A stretch of 55,848 nucleotides of DNA from an uncultured Bacilli bacterium (GCA_934090935.1 CAKOKD010000007.1:1-55848), one strand, 5' to 3'. Numbered from the stretch's first letter, positions 45,242 through 54,719 are shown. Notes: generated by a model from the letters alone, not told the origin. Numbers and translations are program-made.

Positions 45242-47389
45242 ATGAAAGAACTTGAAAATGAATTTTTTAGAAAAATAGATGAAAATGCTTATACTGATGA
45301 AGAAATTGAGAAAATAAAAGAAGCTTATCGCTTCGCTTTAAAAAGTCATGAAGGAATGATGAGAAAAAATAATGAACCATATATCAGCCATCCTTTGAAT
45401 GTTGCTCTTATATGTGCATCTTTAAATGTTGATTCAACAACTTTGATTGCAGCTTTGGTGCATGAAACTGTTGATAATGGTCCGTCTTCAATTGAAGAAC
45501 TTGATAACTTATTTGGTAGTGATGTTGCCCATATAGTTTCCTCTTTGATGAAGATAAATAAACTTAAATTAACTGATGAATCAGAATCAACTTCCCTTTA
45601 CCTTAGAAAGGTATTGGTCGCTTTATCTGAGGATGTTAGAGTTTTAATCATAAAACTTGCAGGTCGTGTACACAACATGCGTACAATTGATCCGTTTTCT
45701 AAGGAAGAGCAAAGACTTAAGGCAATAGAAACTCAAAATGTTCTTATTCCAATTGCACATAGACTTGGTATTAATCAATTAAAAACTGAGCTTGAAGATA
45801 TATGTTTTAAAGTTTTAAAAAGCGATGATTACAAAAATGTTGAAGAATCCTTACCGGCAAGTAGAGAGAAACTAAATGAAATTTTGGAAGAGACAAAAGA
45901 AACTATTATAGAAGAACTTAAACAAAACAATATAAACTTTGAAATAAAAGGAAGAGTTAAGAGTACATCATCCATATATAATAAGCTTTCTAAGGGTAAA
46001 AAAATGAGCGATATATATGATTTTATTGGGCTTAGAATCATCTGTGAAGAGGAAAGCGAATGTTATTTGATAATCGGACTTATTCATTCGCTTTATAGAC
46101 CGATTCCAAAGAGATTCAAAGATTATATATCTATGCCAAAAGGCAACTCTTATCAATCCTTACATACTGGTGTATTTGGTCCTGAAGGATTTCCAGTTGA
46201 GGTTCAAGTAAGAACTAAAGAGATGAATGAAATTGCTGAACATGGTGTTGCGTCTCACTGGTCTTATAAAGAACATTCTAAACAAATTCAAAATGTTATG
46301 GAACAAAAACTTCAAATGTTTAGAAATATAATTGAAGCTAATTCAAATGATGTTACTGATGATGATACTTTTGCTCAAAATATGAGTGAACTTTTAAGCA
46401 CTTCTATATATGTTTATACACCAAAAGGTGATGTTGTTGAGCTTCCTGAGGGTGCAAGTCCAGTGGATTTCGCGTATCGAATACATTCACGTGTTGGAGA
46501 CACTACTGTTGGAGCGATTGTTAATGATGTTATAGTGCCTTTAAACTACCACCTTCAAGATAACGATATAGTAAAAATTATGACAAATGCTCAAAGTGAA
46601 CCTAATAAAGATTGGCTTACATTTGTTAAAACAACTCAAGCTAAAGCGAAAATAAAGGCTTATTTTTCTAAGAAAGATCGTGAAGATTATATTGAACGAG
46701 GAAGAAGTTTACTTGAAAAGGAATTAAAAAGACAACATATTGTGGTATCTTCTGCTTTAGATAATGAACATATCGATAAGTTGGTAAGTGACTTAAAAGT
46801 AACTAATTTTGATGAAGTGTTATTAAATATTGGTTCGCTTAGATATGCGCCAAATTATATCGTGGATTTGATGTATAATGATAAGAAAAATGTACAGGAT
46901 GTTTTGCTTGATAAGGTTATGAATACCAATGTACTTCCTAAGATAAATCATAAAAATGACATCATTGTTTCTGGATGTGATGACATTTTGGTTAATCTTG
47001 CAAGCTGTTGTAAACCGGTATATGGTGATGAAATAATTGGATATATCACTAAGGGGCAAGGAATAACGGTCCATAAAAAGGATTGTATCAATATTAAAGA
47101 TATAACTGAAAGATTAATCGAAGTTTCATGGAATGATTGTAAACAGGATGAAGCAAAATTTTATATCTCTAAAATAACAATCTATACAAATGGAATTGAA
47201 AACAATATTCTTGATATTGTTACTAAAGCGACTGTAAGAGGAATAAGTATAAGCAGTATAAATGAAATCAACAAAAATGATAGAATCTGTTATGATTTAA
47301 TTTTAAAAGTTAAAAATAAAACGGATTTGGATAACTTTATTGAAGATTTGCATACTCTTAAGTTTGTGACAAGCATAAATAGGTATTAA
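45242..47389 (+). CDS. rel: Long RSH (p)ppGpp synthetase with degenerate hydrolase domain
   Basis: 715 aa in the full order: HD hydrolase, synthetase, TGS (~395-455), zinc-finger region (ASCCKPVYGDEI, VHKKDC) and ACT (~640-715). Synthetase motifs look intact: GRVKSTSSIYNKL, DIYDFIGLRIICEEE, RFKDYISMPKGNSYQSLHT and VEVQVRTKEMNEIAEHG. In the hydrolase, Arg41, His50 and His74 are kept, but the usual HDxxED reads HETVDN (74-79). KLADRLHNMRT reads KLAGRVHNMRT, with Gly141 in place of the metal-ligand Asp. I infer a synthetase-dominant enzyme. It is followed by dtd after 1 base, as in many Bacillota. Confidence 0.95.
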   Translation: MKELENEFFRKIDENAYTDEEIEKIKEAYRFALKSHEGMMRKNNEPYISHPLNVALICASLNVDSTTLIAALVHETVDNGPSSIEELDNLFGSDVAHIVSSLMKINKLKLTDESESTSLYLRKVLVALSEDVRVLIIKLAGRVHNMRTIDPFSKEEQRLKAIETQNVLIPIAHRLGINQLKTELEDICFKVLKSDDYKNVEESLPASREKLNEILEETKETIIEELKQNNINFEIKGRVKSTSSIYNKLSKGKKMSDIYDFIGLRIICEEESECYLIIGLIHSLYRPIPKRFKDYISMPKGNSYQSLHTGVFGPEGFPVEVQVRTKEMNEIAEHGVASHWSYKEHSKQIQNVMEQKLQMFRNIIEANSNDVTDDDTFAQNMSELLSTSIYVYTPKGDVVELPEGASPVDFAYRIHSRVGDTTVGAIVNDVIVPLNYHLQDNDIVKIMTNAQSEPNKDWLTFVKTTQAKAKIKAYFSKKDREDYIERGRSLLEKELKRQHIVVSSALDNEHIDKLVSDLKVTNFDEVLLNIGSLRYAPNYIVDLMYNDKKNVQDVLLDKVMNTNVLPKINHKNDIIVSGCDDILVNLASCCKPVYGDEIIGYITKGQGITVHKKDCINIKDITERLIEVSWNDCKQDEAKFYISKITIYTNGIENNILDIVTKATVRGISISSINEINKNDRICYDLILKVKNKTDLDNFIEDLHTLKFVTSINRY

Positions 47390-47390
47390 T

Positions 47391-47831
47391 ATGAAATTAG
47401 TTATAATGAGAAGTAAAAATTCAAGTGTATCTATAGATGGAAAGATGATTTCTTCGATAGATAAAGGACTTATGATTTTAGTCGGTATAAGTGTTGATGA
47501 TACTTTAGAAGATGTAAAAAAGTGTGCAAAAAAGGCTTTAAATATGCGAATATTTGATGATGAAAACGGGATTATGAATAAATCTATTTTGGATGTTGGT
47601 GGTTCTATATTATCCGTTTCGCAGTTCACGTTGCTTGCTGATGCTAGCAAAGGAAATCGTCCTAGTTATATTAACGCGATGAAGGGCGAGGATGCTGTGC
47701 GTCTTTATGATGAATTCAATGCTTTGTTAAAAGAGAGCATTAATGTAGAAACAGGTTCGTTTGGTGCTGATATGCAGGTAAGTATTTTAAACGATGGACC
47801 AATAACGATAATCTATGATAGCAAAAAGTGA
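47391..47831 (+). CDS. dtd: D-aminoacyl-tRNA deacylase
   Basis: 146-aa proofreading enzyme that removes D-amino acids (and Gly from tRNA-Ala) from tRNAs. The family motifs SVSQFTLLAD, KGNRPSYINA, VETGSFGADMQVSILNDGPI and TIIYDSK are all present. The stop is TGA. Co-transcribed with rel. Confidence 0.96.
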   Translation: MKLVIMRSKNSSVSIDGKMISSIDKGLMILVGISVDDTLEDVKKCAKKALNMRIFDDENGIMNKSILDVGGSILSVSQFTLLADASKGNRPSYINAMKGEDAVRLYDEFNALLKESINVETGSFGADMQVSILNDGPITIIYDSKK

Positions 47832-47846
47832 TTTTTTCACTTTTTT
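47823..47846 (+). terminator. Terminator of the comN-rel-dtd operon
   Basis: Stem AAAAAGTGA (47823-47831) with TCACTTTTT (47837-47845), 5-base T loop, T-run. The dtd stop TGA lies in the stem. Confidence 0.85.
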
Positions 47847-47923
47847 ATTTTCATGTAAAGTTTAATGGTAATATATAGAAAAAAATAGTTTCTGGGTTTA
47901 TACTTATTACAAGAGGTGTTTTT

Positions 47924-48763
47924 ATGAAGAAAAAAGGAATTATATATATGATAGTTGGAATACTTTTATTCGGGCTTGCTATCTGGCTTAATGGAGTTGA
48001 TAATCAAGTAGCAGATGAATTAAGAAATAACTTTATTGATATTTCTAGTGATGTTGTGGATACAAAATATAATGATTTGCTTGTTGCTACCAATGGAAGT
48101 ATTTCTTATGAAAAAGGAGCGCTTGATACAGACTTAGGAGTTTCGGTTGATTCTGTTGTTTTAAAAAGAAATGTAGAAGTGTTTGTATGGGTAGAAGAGG
48201 AACAACATGAAAACGGTCAAACAAGTTATGTATACAAGAAGAAATGGTCAAACGAACTTATTGATTCATCCAAGTTCAAGTTTCAAGAGAGATATGAAAA
48301 TCCAAAGAAAATAGATTATGCATCTAAAAGTTTCTATGCAAGTAATGTTCATCTTGGATTATTTACTTTAGGGGAGGCTAATCTTGATAGTTTAAATAAA
48401 GCTACAAAATTAGTTCCTGATATAAGCAAAAAGAAACTTCCTAAAGGATATCAAATATCGGGAGATTATATAACTAACTCTAAAAACATTGATTCACCAG
48501 AGGTAGGAGATATACGTATAAGTTATACATATAGTCCGGATAAAAACATCAGTGTTCTTGCTAAACAAAAAAATAATACTTTTGATTATTACGTAACTAA
48601 AAATAAAAGCAAAGTAAATATTACATTAAGTGGTATAAAAACCGGCAGTGAAATAATAGATGGATTTGATAAAACTAATTATGTTAGAAATAATTTATTC
48701 GTGCTTGCATCTTTGATATTTATAACTATCGGTATAATTTGTTTTTTAAGTAAAAAAGAATAG
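47924..48763 (+). CDS. TMEM43-family membrane protein
   Basis: 279 aa. An N-terminal TM (IIYMIVGILLFGLAIWL), a large soluble domain, and a C-terminal TM (NLFVLASLIFITIGIICFL). Family-type motifs include VVLKRNVEVFVWVEEE, YKKKWSNELIDSSKF, NPKKIDYASKSFYASNVHLG, EVGDIRISYTYSP and ISVLAKQKN, which match the TMEM43/LUMA family (I recall Pfam PF07787). Bacterial homologues lack a settled function. GAGGTG precedes the ATG. Single gene between two terminators. Confidence 0.82.
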   Translation: MKKKGIIYMIVGILLFGLAIWLNGVDNQVADELRNNFIDISSDVVDTKYNDLLVATNGSISYEKGALDTDLGVSVDSVVLKRNVEVFVWVEEEQHENGQTSYVYKKKWSNELIDSSKFKFQERYENPKKIDYASKSFYASNVHLGLFTLGEANLDSLNKATKLVPDISKKKLPKGYQISGDYITNSKNIDSPEVGDIRISYTYSPDKNISVLAKQKNNTFDYYVTKNKSKVNITLSGIKTGSEIIDGFDKTNYVRNNLFVLASLIFITIGIICFLSKKE

Positions 48764-48780
48764 CTTAACTATTCTTTTTT
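48752..48780. terminator. Bidirectional terminator, 12-bp perfect stem
   Basis: AAAAAAGAATAG (48752-48763) pairs with CTATTCTTTTTT (48769-48780), 5-base loop. It provides a U-tract on both strands and contains the stop codons of both convergent genes (TAG at 48761, TAA of the minus gene at 48765). Confidence 0.9.
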
Positions 48781-49109
48781 AGATTGTATAAAAGAGCTCC
48801 TATTGATGAAGATATTATTATGATGATATAAAATATTATCATATATAGGGATAATCCAAATTTAAATATAAGTGAAAGCAATAAAAACAGTAAAGTATAT
48901 ATTATTCCTGCTAAAAAAGCTTTAGTGTAACCTTTTTCAGGATATTTGCTTGATAGAACGAAACCAAATATAAAGAATATGATGAAGGTTAGAATCAAAT
49001 ATATAATTGGACTTATTGAGATATTGAATAAGTTTATTAAAGATAATATTAAAGAAAGAACTACTATACTTATAATTGGAAATGTTAGAGTTAATAAATA
49101 TTTTTTCAA
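48765..49109 (-). CDS. Small four-TM membrane protein (possibly TIGR04086-type)
   Basis: 114 aa, almost entirely hydrophobic, with four membrane segments: ISIVVLSLILSLINLF, IIYLILTFIIFFIFGFVL, AFLAGIIYTLLFLLLSLIF and MIIFYIIIIISSSIGALL. The pattern FGFVLSSKYPEKGYTKAFLAG (polar loop between TM2 and TM3 followed by a Gly) resembles the TIGR04086/DUF3792 family, but I hold this loosely. Possible roles cannot be read. The minus-strand gene shares a bidirectional terminator with the TMEM43-like gene. Confidence 0.68.
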   Translation of the reverse strand: MKKYLLTLTFPIISIVVLSLILSLINLFNISISPIIYLILTFIIFFIFGFVLSSKYPEKGYTKAFLAGIIYTLLFLLLSLIFKFGLSLYMIIFYIIIIISSSIGALLYNLKKNS

Positions 49110-49139
49110 AATTGATCACCTAATAATATATATTTGCAA

Positions 49140-49502
49140 TCAATTTAAATTATTACTTTTTATTACCTCGTTTGCTGTATAGGCATAACTTCTAAGAAGC
49201 GGTCCAGCTCCAAGTTTAATACCTCCAAAGTATCGAACCACACATATGAAGACATTATTTAAATTGTTTCTTTCGATGATATTATATATCGGAAGACCAG
49301 CTGTGTTACTTGGCTCTTTATCATCACTTTTTTTAGCTGTGTTTTCAAATTTGTAAGCATATGGAATATGTCTTGCTTTTTTATGCTCGATTTTTAAACT
49401 GTTTAGGATTTCTTGGACATCTTCAATTGAGTCTAATTCATAGTAATATCCAATAAATTTCGATTTTTTGATTTCATATGTATAAGTATTTATAAGTTTC
49501 AA
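49140..49502 (-). CDS. YigZ/IMPACT-family protein (UPF0029 domain only)
   Basis: 120 aa from a TTG start at 49502, chosen because GGTGAT is correctly spaced before it; alternative ATG starts are at 49514 and 49538. Family motifs: KKSKFIGYYYEL, EHKKARHIPYAY, KKSDDKEPSNTAGLPIYNII, and VVRYFGGIKLGAGPLLRSYA. YigZ proteins are usually ~200 aa with a second ferredoxin-like DUF1949 domain; here the protein ends at the UPF0029 domain, so the second domain is missing. IMPACT relatives influence translation stress responses; the bacterial role is unclear. Confidence 0.87.
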   Translation of the reverse strand: MKLINTYTYEIKKSKFIGYYYELDSIEDVQEILNSLKIEHKKARHIPYAYKFENTAKKSDDKEPSNTAGLPIYNIIERNNLNNVFICVVRYFGGIKLGAGPLLRSYAYTANEVIKSNNLN

Positions 49503-49576
49503 GTTAATCACCATATTTATGATAACATAAAAGTACAAATTTTTGCTATAATAAGAGTAGTTTAGGAGTGGTTCTT

Positions 49577-51367
49577 TTGATTAGTGATAAAATACATGAA
49601 AAATTGAAACTTGTTCCACATTTACCTGGAAGTTATCAGATGAAGGATAAAAATGGAGTTATTATATATGTTGGAAAGGCAAAAGATTTAAAAAATAGGT
49701 TATCTTCATACTTTAACGGTCGTGTTACTGGTAAAACTAAAAAGCTGGTTTCAGAGATAGATACTTTTGAATATATCGTCACTACGAGTGAATTAGAGTC
49801 TTTTATACTTGAAATAAATTTGATAAAAAAATATGATCCTAAATATAACATTTTACTAAAGGATGATAAAAGCTATCCATACATTGAATATAAAAGAAAA
49901 CCTTATCCAACATTAAAAGTTGTGAGATATTTAAGTGTTAAAAAACGTGAAAACAAGCATCTTTTTGGACCTTATGTAAATGCTTCAGCTGCAAGAAAAA
50001 TGGTTAATTTAATAAACAGATTATATCCGTTAAAAAAATGTTTGAACGGGCGAGATCTTTGTTTATATTATCATATTCATGAATGTCTTGGATACTGTGT
50101 AAAGAAGATAGATGATAATGTAATAGATGATATGGAAAAAGATATTCTTTCATTCCTAAATGGCAACGATTCAGTTATTATAGATAAACTCATGAGTGAA
50201 ATAGAAAACGCGAGTGAAAATTTAAATTATGAACTTGCTTTAGAACTTAAACAGGATCTTGAATATATTAAAGTTATACAAGAAAAGCAAAAGGTTGAAA
50301 TTACAGATAGATCAAGCATGGATGTAATAAATTATTATTTTGATTCCGGTTTTATTTCTCTTGAAATATTTTTTATTAGGACTGGTAAACTTGTTGGAGG
50401 TAAAAACAAGATATTTCCAATTGTGAGTGATGATGCTATAAGTGATTTGGAGTCCTCAATCGCGATATTTTATTCAAAAAATGAAGTTCCAAAAACTATA
50501 ATAGTCAATAAAGATTTAAGCACACATCTATTATCAGAGTCTTTAAATACAAGAGTTGTAACTGCAACTAAAGGGGACAAAAAGAAGCTTTTGGATATGG
50601 CTTATAACAACGCTAAAATCAATTTACAAAACAATTTTCAAACTATTCAAAATAAAATTGAACGAACAAGTGGAGCCAATGAAGAATTAGAAAAACTTTT
50701 AAATATGAAAATCAACAGGATTGATTCTTTTGATAACTCGAATCTTTTTGGAACGTTTGCTGTTTCGGGAATGGTGGTTTTTAAGGATGGGCTTCCATCT
50801 AAAAAAGATTACCGCAAGTACAAGGTAAGCGTTGATAAAAATGATGACTATAATACTATGAAAGAAGTTACATATAGAAGATATTATCGTGCTTTAGTGG
50901 AACATGGGGAAATGCCTGATTTAATATTAGTTGATGGTGGAATAAATCAAATACATGCTGTTAAAGAAACAATTGATTCTCTACATTTAGATATAAAAGT
51001 GTGTGGTCTTGTTAAGAATGATAAGCATAGAACTAATGAACTTTTAGATGGTGATACGTTAGAATCATATAAAATCGATTATACATCAAATCTGTTTCAT
51101 TATTTAACTCGCATTCAAGATGAAGTTCATAGATTCACAATCAATTATCACCGAGAACTTAGAAGTAAAGGATCAATTAAGAGTTTACTTGATAATGTCG
51201 ATGGAATAGGTGAGGTAAGAAAAAAAGAACTTATGAAAAAGTATGGTTCTGTTAAAAAAATAAATGAAGCAAGTATTGAAGAATTGGATGAAATACTTCC
51301 TCATAAAGTAAGCGAGTATTTGAAAAACTATTTAAGTTCATTTTATAATAAAGATGAAGAACAGTAG
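49577..51367 (+). CDS. uvrC: UvrABC excinuclease subunit C
   Basis: 596-aa nuclease making both incisions in nucleotide excision repair. N-terminal GIY-YIG domain (HLPGSYQMKDKNGVIIYVGK, KDLKNRLSSYFNG); Cys cluster (CLNGRDLCLYYHIHECLGYC); UVR region (NLNYELALELKQDLEYI) that binds UvrB; RNase H-like endonuclease domain (RIDSFDNSNLFGTFAVSGMV, PDLILVDGGINQ, DEVHRFTI); and C-terminal helix-hairpin-helix (LLDNVDGIGEVRKKELM). TTG 49577 is used: AGGAG (49564-49568) is 8 bases before it, whereas GTG 49568 overlaps that site. Confidence 0.96.
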   Translation: MISDKIHEKLKLVPHLPGSYQMKDKNGVIIYVGKAKDLKNRLSSYFNGRVTGKTKKLVSEIDTFEYIVTTSELESFILEINLIKKYDPKYNILLKDDKSYPYIEYKRKPYPTLKVVRYLSVKKRENKHLFGPYVNASAARKMVNLINRLYPLKKCLNGRDLCLYYHIHECLGYCVKKIDDNVIDDMEKDILSFLNGNDSVIIDKLMSEIENASENLNYELALELKQDLEYIKVIQEKQKVEITDRSSMDVINYYFDSGFISLEIFFIRTGKLVGGKNKIFPIVSDDAISDLESSIAIFYSKNEVPKTIIVNKDLSTHLLSESLNTRVVTATKGDKKKLLDMAYNNAKINLQNNFQTIQNKIERTSGANEELEKLLNMKINRIDSFDNSNLFGTFAVSGMVVFKDGLPSKKDYRKYKVSVDKNDDYNTMKEVTYRRYYRALVEHGEMPDLILVDGGINQIHAVKETIDSLHLDIKVCGLVKNDKHRTNELLDGDTLESYKIDYTSNLFHYLTRIQDEVHRFTINYHRELRSKGSIKSLLDNVDGIGEVRKKELMKKYGSVKKINEASIEELDEILPHKVSEYLKNYLSSFYNKDEEQ

Positions 51368-51379
51368 AAGGGATTTATT

Positions 51380-51922
51380 ATGTATGTGTTTAATGGTGGT
51401 TTAACTCTTGGTCAAATAAGAAAATTAGAAAATGATGAATTTTTTATATATGATAAAATTCCGGAAGAAGAAGTGGTAATAAAAAGAAAAAATACTTTTG
51501 ATTACATACCTGATTATTTACTTGGTGAACCAATTGAAAAAATAAGAAAATATGTAAGTGAAGATTGTTTTGCTAATCAATATATATTTTTGTCGAGATA
51601 TATACTTAATGCGAGTAGTTTTTGTCGAAATAGTACTAAGAAAAATTATATTATGGTTTTTGATATCGATGAAGATATTTTAAACCAATATATTGGTGTT
51701 GGTAAGTATCTGGAATATTTAATTGAATATCGTTTACCAAGGAAATTCATCACAAGCGATAATATTAAAGAGATTTTATATTATGAACCGATTGATTATA
51801 GCACACTTGAGGAAGCCCGAATAAGATATGCTGATTCTTTTGCACCAACTGATAATGCTGATGCCGAGGCTCGTAGGCTTATAATGCAAAAAAGACTTGT
51901 ATTCAATGAATATAAATGGTAA
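51380..51922 (+). CDS. Unknown protein downstream of uvrC
   Basis: 180 aa, soluble, no family recognised. It starts MYVFNGGLTLGQIRKLEN and has a central segment YIFLSRYILNASSFCRNSTK and a tail rich in Arg/Glu (EEARIRYAD, AEARRLIMQKRL). AAGGGA precedes the ATG 13 bases after the uvrC stop, so it is probably co-transcribed with uvrC. A repair role would be guesswork. Confidence 0.75.
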   Translation: MYVFNGGLTLGQIRKLENDEFFIYDKIPEEEVVIKRKNTFDYIPDYLLGEPIEKIRKYVSEDCFANQYIFLSRYILNASSFCRNSTKKNYIMVFDIDEDILNQYIGVGKYLEYLIEYRLPRKFITSDNIKEILYYEPIDYSTLEEARIRYADSFAPTDNADAEARRLIMQKRLVFNEYKW

Positions 51923-51975
51923 AAATTTCTTGAACCTTATGTTTATTTATTATAAAATTATTGTAGGTGAATAAT

Positions 51976-52419
51976 ATGAGTAAAGATTTATATGAAAGTA
52001 GGACAATGTATCAAAAACCAACTGTTTTAGTTATAACTATAATATGTGTGATGATTTTGGCTATATTTATTATCGATTTTGTAACAAAAAGAGTATCCAT
52101 TTCTAAAATAGATCATGATACTTTAGAGGTTATAAAACTTATAATCAATGAAGATTCAGATAAACGTAAAGAAAAAGCGGATAATGAGTTAAAACGTTTA
52201 GGATATAAAAATCCAAATTTTAATATCATTGAAGATGATGACTACGTCATTCTTGTAAATAATTCATCTTATTTCACAATAATTGGTGAACTTACTAAGA
52301 AACCTAAGTATTATACTTCAACTTATAAAGCGTATTTCAATGAATATCATGAGATTGTAGCTGAGAAGTATATCGATCAAGATGAAATAATTAAGAACGA
52401 CAACGTTATAATAAAATAA
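51976..52419 (+). CDS. Unknown small membrane-anchored protein
   Basis: 147 aa with one N-terminal membrane segment (PTVLVITIICVMILAIFIIDFV) and a ~105-residue soluble part. AGGTGA (51965-51970) fixes ATG 51976; the GTG at 51967 lies inside that site. No family recognised. A hairpin overlapping its 3' end terminates transcription. Confidence 0.75.
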   Translation: MSKDLYESRTMYQKPTVLVITIICVMILAIFIIDFVTKRVSISKIDHDTLEVIKLIINEDSDKRKEKADNELKRLGYKNPNFNIIEDDDYVILVNNSSYFTIIGELTKKPKYYTSTYKAYFNEYHEIVAEKYIDQDEIIKNDNVIIK

Positions 52420-52442
52420 GATATTCATGTGAATATCTTTTT
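52418..52442. terminator. Terminator between convergent small genes
   Basis: AAGATATTCA (52418-52427) pairs with TGAATATCTT (52430-52439), followed by a T-run to 52442. The 2-base centre means the closing pair is probably open. Confidence 0.75.
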
Positions 52443-52695
52443 ATATGCTTAAAAAACGACGATATTTATTGATTAAATTATTTAAAAATATATAGTTTTC
52501 ATTGCTGAAGTTATTTTTATATGGTGCCAAAGAAAAAGAAGTTGGATTATTTAATACTTGTTTATAATTGCTTTTTATAAATGAATATACAAAATCAATC
52601 TCCTTGTCTGTAGTTTTTAAATTGTTTTTATTAGCAAATTTTAATATATCATCCTTTTTTAAATTGATGATAAAGTTTTCGATTATATTAGACAC
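52441..52695 (-). CDS. Unknown 84-aa protein, possibly DUF2624-like
   Basis: 84 aa, helical and charged. KKDDILKFANKNNLKTTDKE followed by helical segments resembles Bacillus YqfT/DUF2624, but this is a weak recollection. AGGAGGAA precedes the ATG, a strong ribosome-binding site that supports a real gene despite its size. Confidence 0.65.
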   Translation of the reverse strand: MSNIIENFIINLKKDDILKFANKNNLKTTDKEIDFVYSFIKSNYKQVLNNPTSFSLAPYKNNFSNENYIFLNNLINKYRRFLSI

Positions 52696-52743
52696 ATTAT
52701 TCCTCCTCGTTATATTTTATGAATAAATGGTTAATATATTAAT

Positions 52744-54666
52744 ATGAAAAATAAAGATAATATTATAAAATTAATTATAATTGTATTAAATATAATAGTT
52801 GTTTTGAGATTATATAGTATTTGCATTATAAATCATGAAAAATACGTGTATTTGAATAAAATACAAAATGAAAGAGTAATTGATTCGTCAACCACATTAA
52901 GAGGGCGTATTCTTGATTCTAAAGGCAATATATTGGTTGATAATAAAGGAATAAAAGTTTTATATTATACAAAGGTGCCTGATATAACTCAAAATGAAGA
53001 GATTGATGCGGCAGTTAAACTTGCTGAAATATTAAATATTGATGCTTTTTCAGTTACTGATCAAGAATTAAAAACATATGCTTATAAAAGGTATCAAAAG
53101 GATATCGATAAGAAAATAAATAAGGAAAAATTAAAAAAATATCAAGAGAGAAAAATCAATGAACTTGAATTTTTAAACTACAAATATAGTCTAATTGATG
53201 AGGATATATTGAAAAATATAAATAAAAAAGAAGTTTATATCTATAATTTGATGAATAAAGGATATAGTTATCAGGATAAGGTTATAAAAACAAATATTGA
53301 TGATGAAGAGTTAACTCGTATAAATGAACTTAATTTAAAGGGGATTAGGATAGATATAGATTATGTCAGAGTGTATAAATATGATACATCTATCAATGAT
53401 CTTTTTGGGAGTATTGGATATATCGAAAAGGAAAATAAGGATTATTATCTAAATAAGGGATACAAACTTAATTCGATAGTTGGAGTTTCTTTTTTAGAAA
53501 AAACTTATGAGGAATATCTTAAAGGAGAAGCTCGTAAGTATAAAATCAACAGTGATAATACACTTAGTTTGATAAGTGAAGGAAAGAAAGGCAATGATCT
53601 TGTTTTAACAATCGATATAGATAAACAATTAAAGATAGATGAGGCCTTAAAACAAGAAATGATAGAAGCTAAAAAAGTTCCAAGTGCTAAATACTATAAC
53701 GGCTCTAGTATTGTTGTAAGTGATCCAACAAACGGACACATTATTGCTCTTTCAAGCTATAAATATAATGGAGATACTTTGAGTAATAATACTATTTCGA
53801 TATTAAAAGATTCGTATACTGTTGGTTCTGTGGTTAAGGCGGCTAGTATGACAACTTTATATAAATATGGAATTATCGATTATAAAAAAGTAAATGATGG
53901 TTGTGTTAAACTTTATAGTCAAAGGGAAAAATGTTCTTGGAAAGACCTTGGAAATATCGATGATATTGATGCGCTTACATATTCTTCTAATTATTTTCAA
54001 TTTATAAATGCGATAAAACTTGCAGGAGAAAACTATAAATATAATATGAAATTCAATCCAACGGAAGAAGATTTTGATAAGTATAGAAACACTTTTGCAG
54101 ATCTTGGTCTTGGAAATCTTACTCAAATCGATATCGATGGAGAAAGTTTGGGAATAAAGGGTAAGACTATAAGTGGAGATTTACTTCTTAATTTAACTAT
54201 TGGACAATATGATACGTATACTAACTTGATGTTGAACAATTATATTGCTACAATCGCGAATGGAAAAAGCCGTTATAAACTTAAAGTAGCAGATTCTATA
54301 ATAGATGAAAACTCAAATAGAAAAGTAGTGAATAAAGATGAAATCTTAAATGAATATGATATAGAGGAGGAAAACTTAAAGAGAATTAAATTGGGAGTTA
54401 GACGTGTTGTTACTCAAGGAACTGCATCGAGTTACATTCCATCTTCTTACAAAGGAAGTGGAAAAACAGGAACAAGCGAAACCTATTATAACGGAGTTAG
54501 CACCTATACAAAATCTTTTATCGCCTACGTTCCAAGTGATGAACCTAAGTATGCAATAAGCATCGTTTCACCTAATATTTCATATAAATCTAGTACAAGC
54601 AATTATAAATATCCAATAAATAGTAAACTATCTAGAAAAATTACTAATATTTTGTTTGAAAATTAA
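52744..54666 (+). CDS. Class B penicillin-binding protein (PBP2/FtsI-type transpeptidase)
   Basis: 640 aa, membrane-anchored by an N-terminal TM (IIKLIIIVLNIIVVLRLYSI). The dimerisation region has TTLRGRILDSKGNILV. Transpeptidase motifs: SVVK (in TVGSVVKAAS, replacing the usual STFK), SSN (in TYSSNYFQF) and KTGTSE. It should cross-link peptidoglycan during division, elongation or spore-type wall synthesis; sequence alone does not decide. No ribosome-binding site is visible before ATG 52744, so translation may be weak or the start different. Confidence 0.93.
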   Translation: MKNKDNIIKLIIIVLNIIVVLRLYSICIINHEKYVYLNKIQNERVIDSSTTLRGRILDSKGNILVDNKGIKVLYYTKVPDITQNEEIDAAVKLAEILNIDAFSVTDQELKTYAYKRYQKDIDKKINKEKLKKYQERKINELEFLNYKYSLIDEDILKNINKKEVYIYNLMNKGYSYQDKVIKTNIDDEELTRINELNLKGIRIDIDYVRVYKYDTSINDLFGSIGYIEKENKDYYLNKGYKLNSIVGVSFLEKTYEEYLKGEARKYKINSDNTLSLISEGKKGNDLVLTIDIDKQLKIDEALKQEMIEAKKVPSAKYYNGSSIVVSDPTNGHIIALSSYKYNGDTLSNNTISILKDSYTVGSVVKAASMTTLYKYGIIDYKKVNDGCVKLYSQREKCSWKDLGNIDDIDALTYSSNYFQFINAIKLAGENYKYNMKFNPTEEDFDKYRNTFADLGLGNLTQIDIDGESLGIKGKTISGDLLLNLTIGQYDTYTNLMLNNYIATIANGKSRYKLKVADSIIDENSNRKVVNKDEILNEYDIEEENLKRIKLGVRRVVTQGTASSYIPSSYKGSGKTGTSETYYNGVSTYTKSFIAYVPSDEPKYAISIVSPNISYKSSTSNYKYPINSKLSRKITNILFEN

Positions 54667-54684
54667 GTATATATATGTTAAAAT
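54656..54684 (+). promoter_or_regulatory. Promoter of rpmG-efp
   Basis: -35 TTGAAA (54656-54661), 17-bp spacer, -10 TAAAAT (54679-54684) with TGT extension. A small hairpin CTTGT/ACAAG follows in the leader. Confidence 0.75.
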
Positions 54685-54719
54685 ACTTGTAGTTTACAAG
54701 TGAGGAGGCTAGATTTTTT

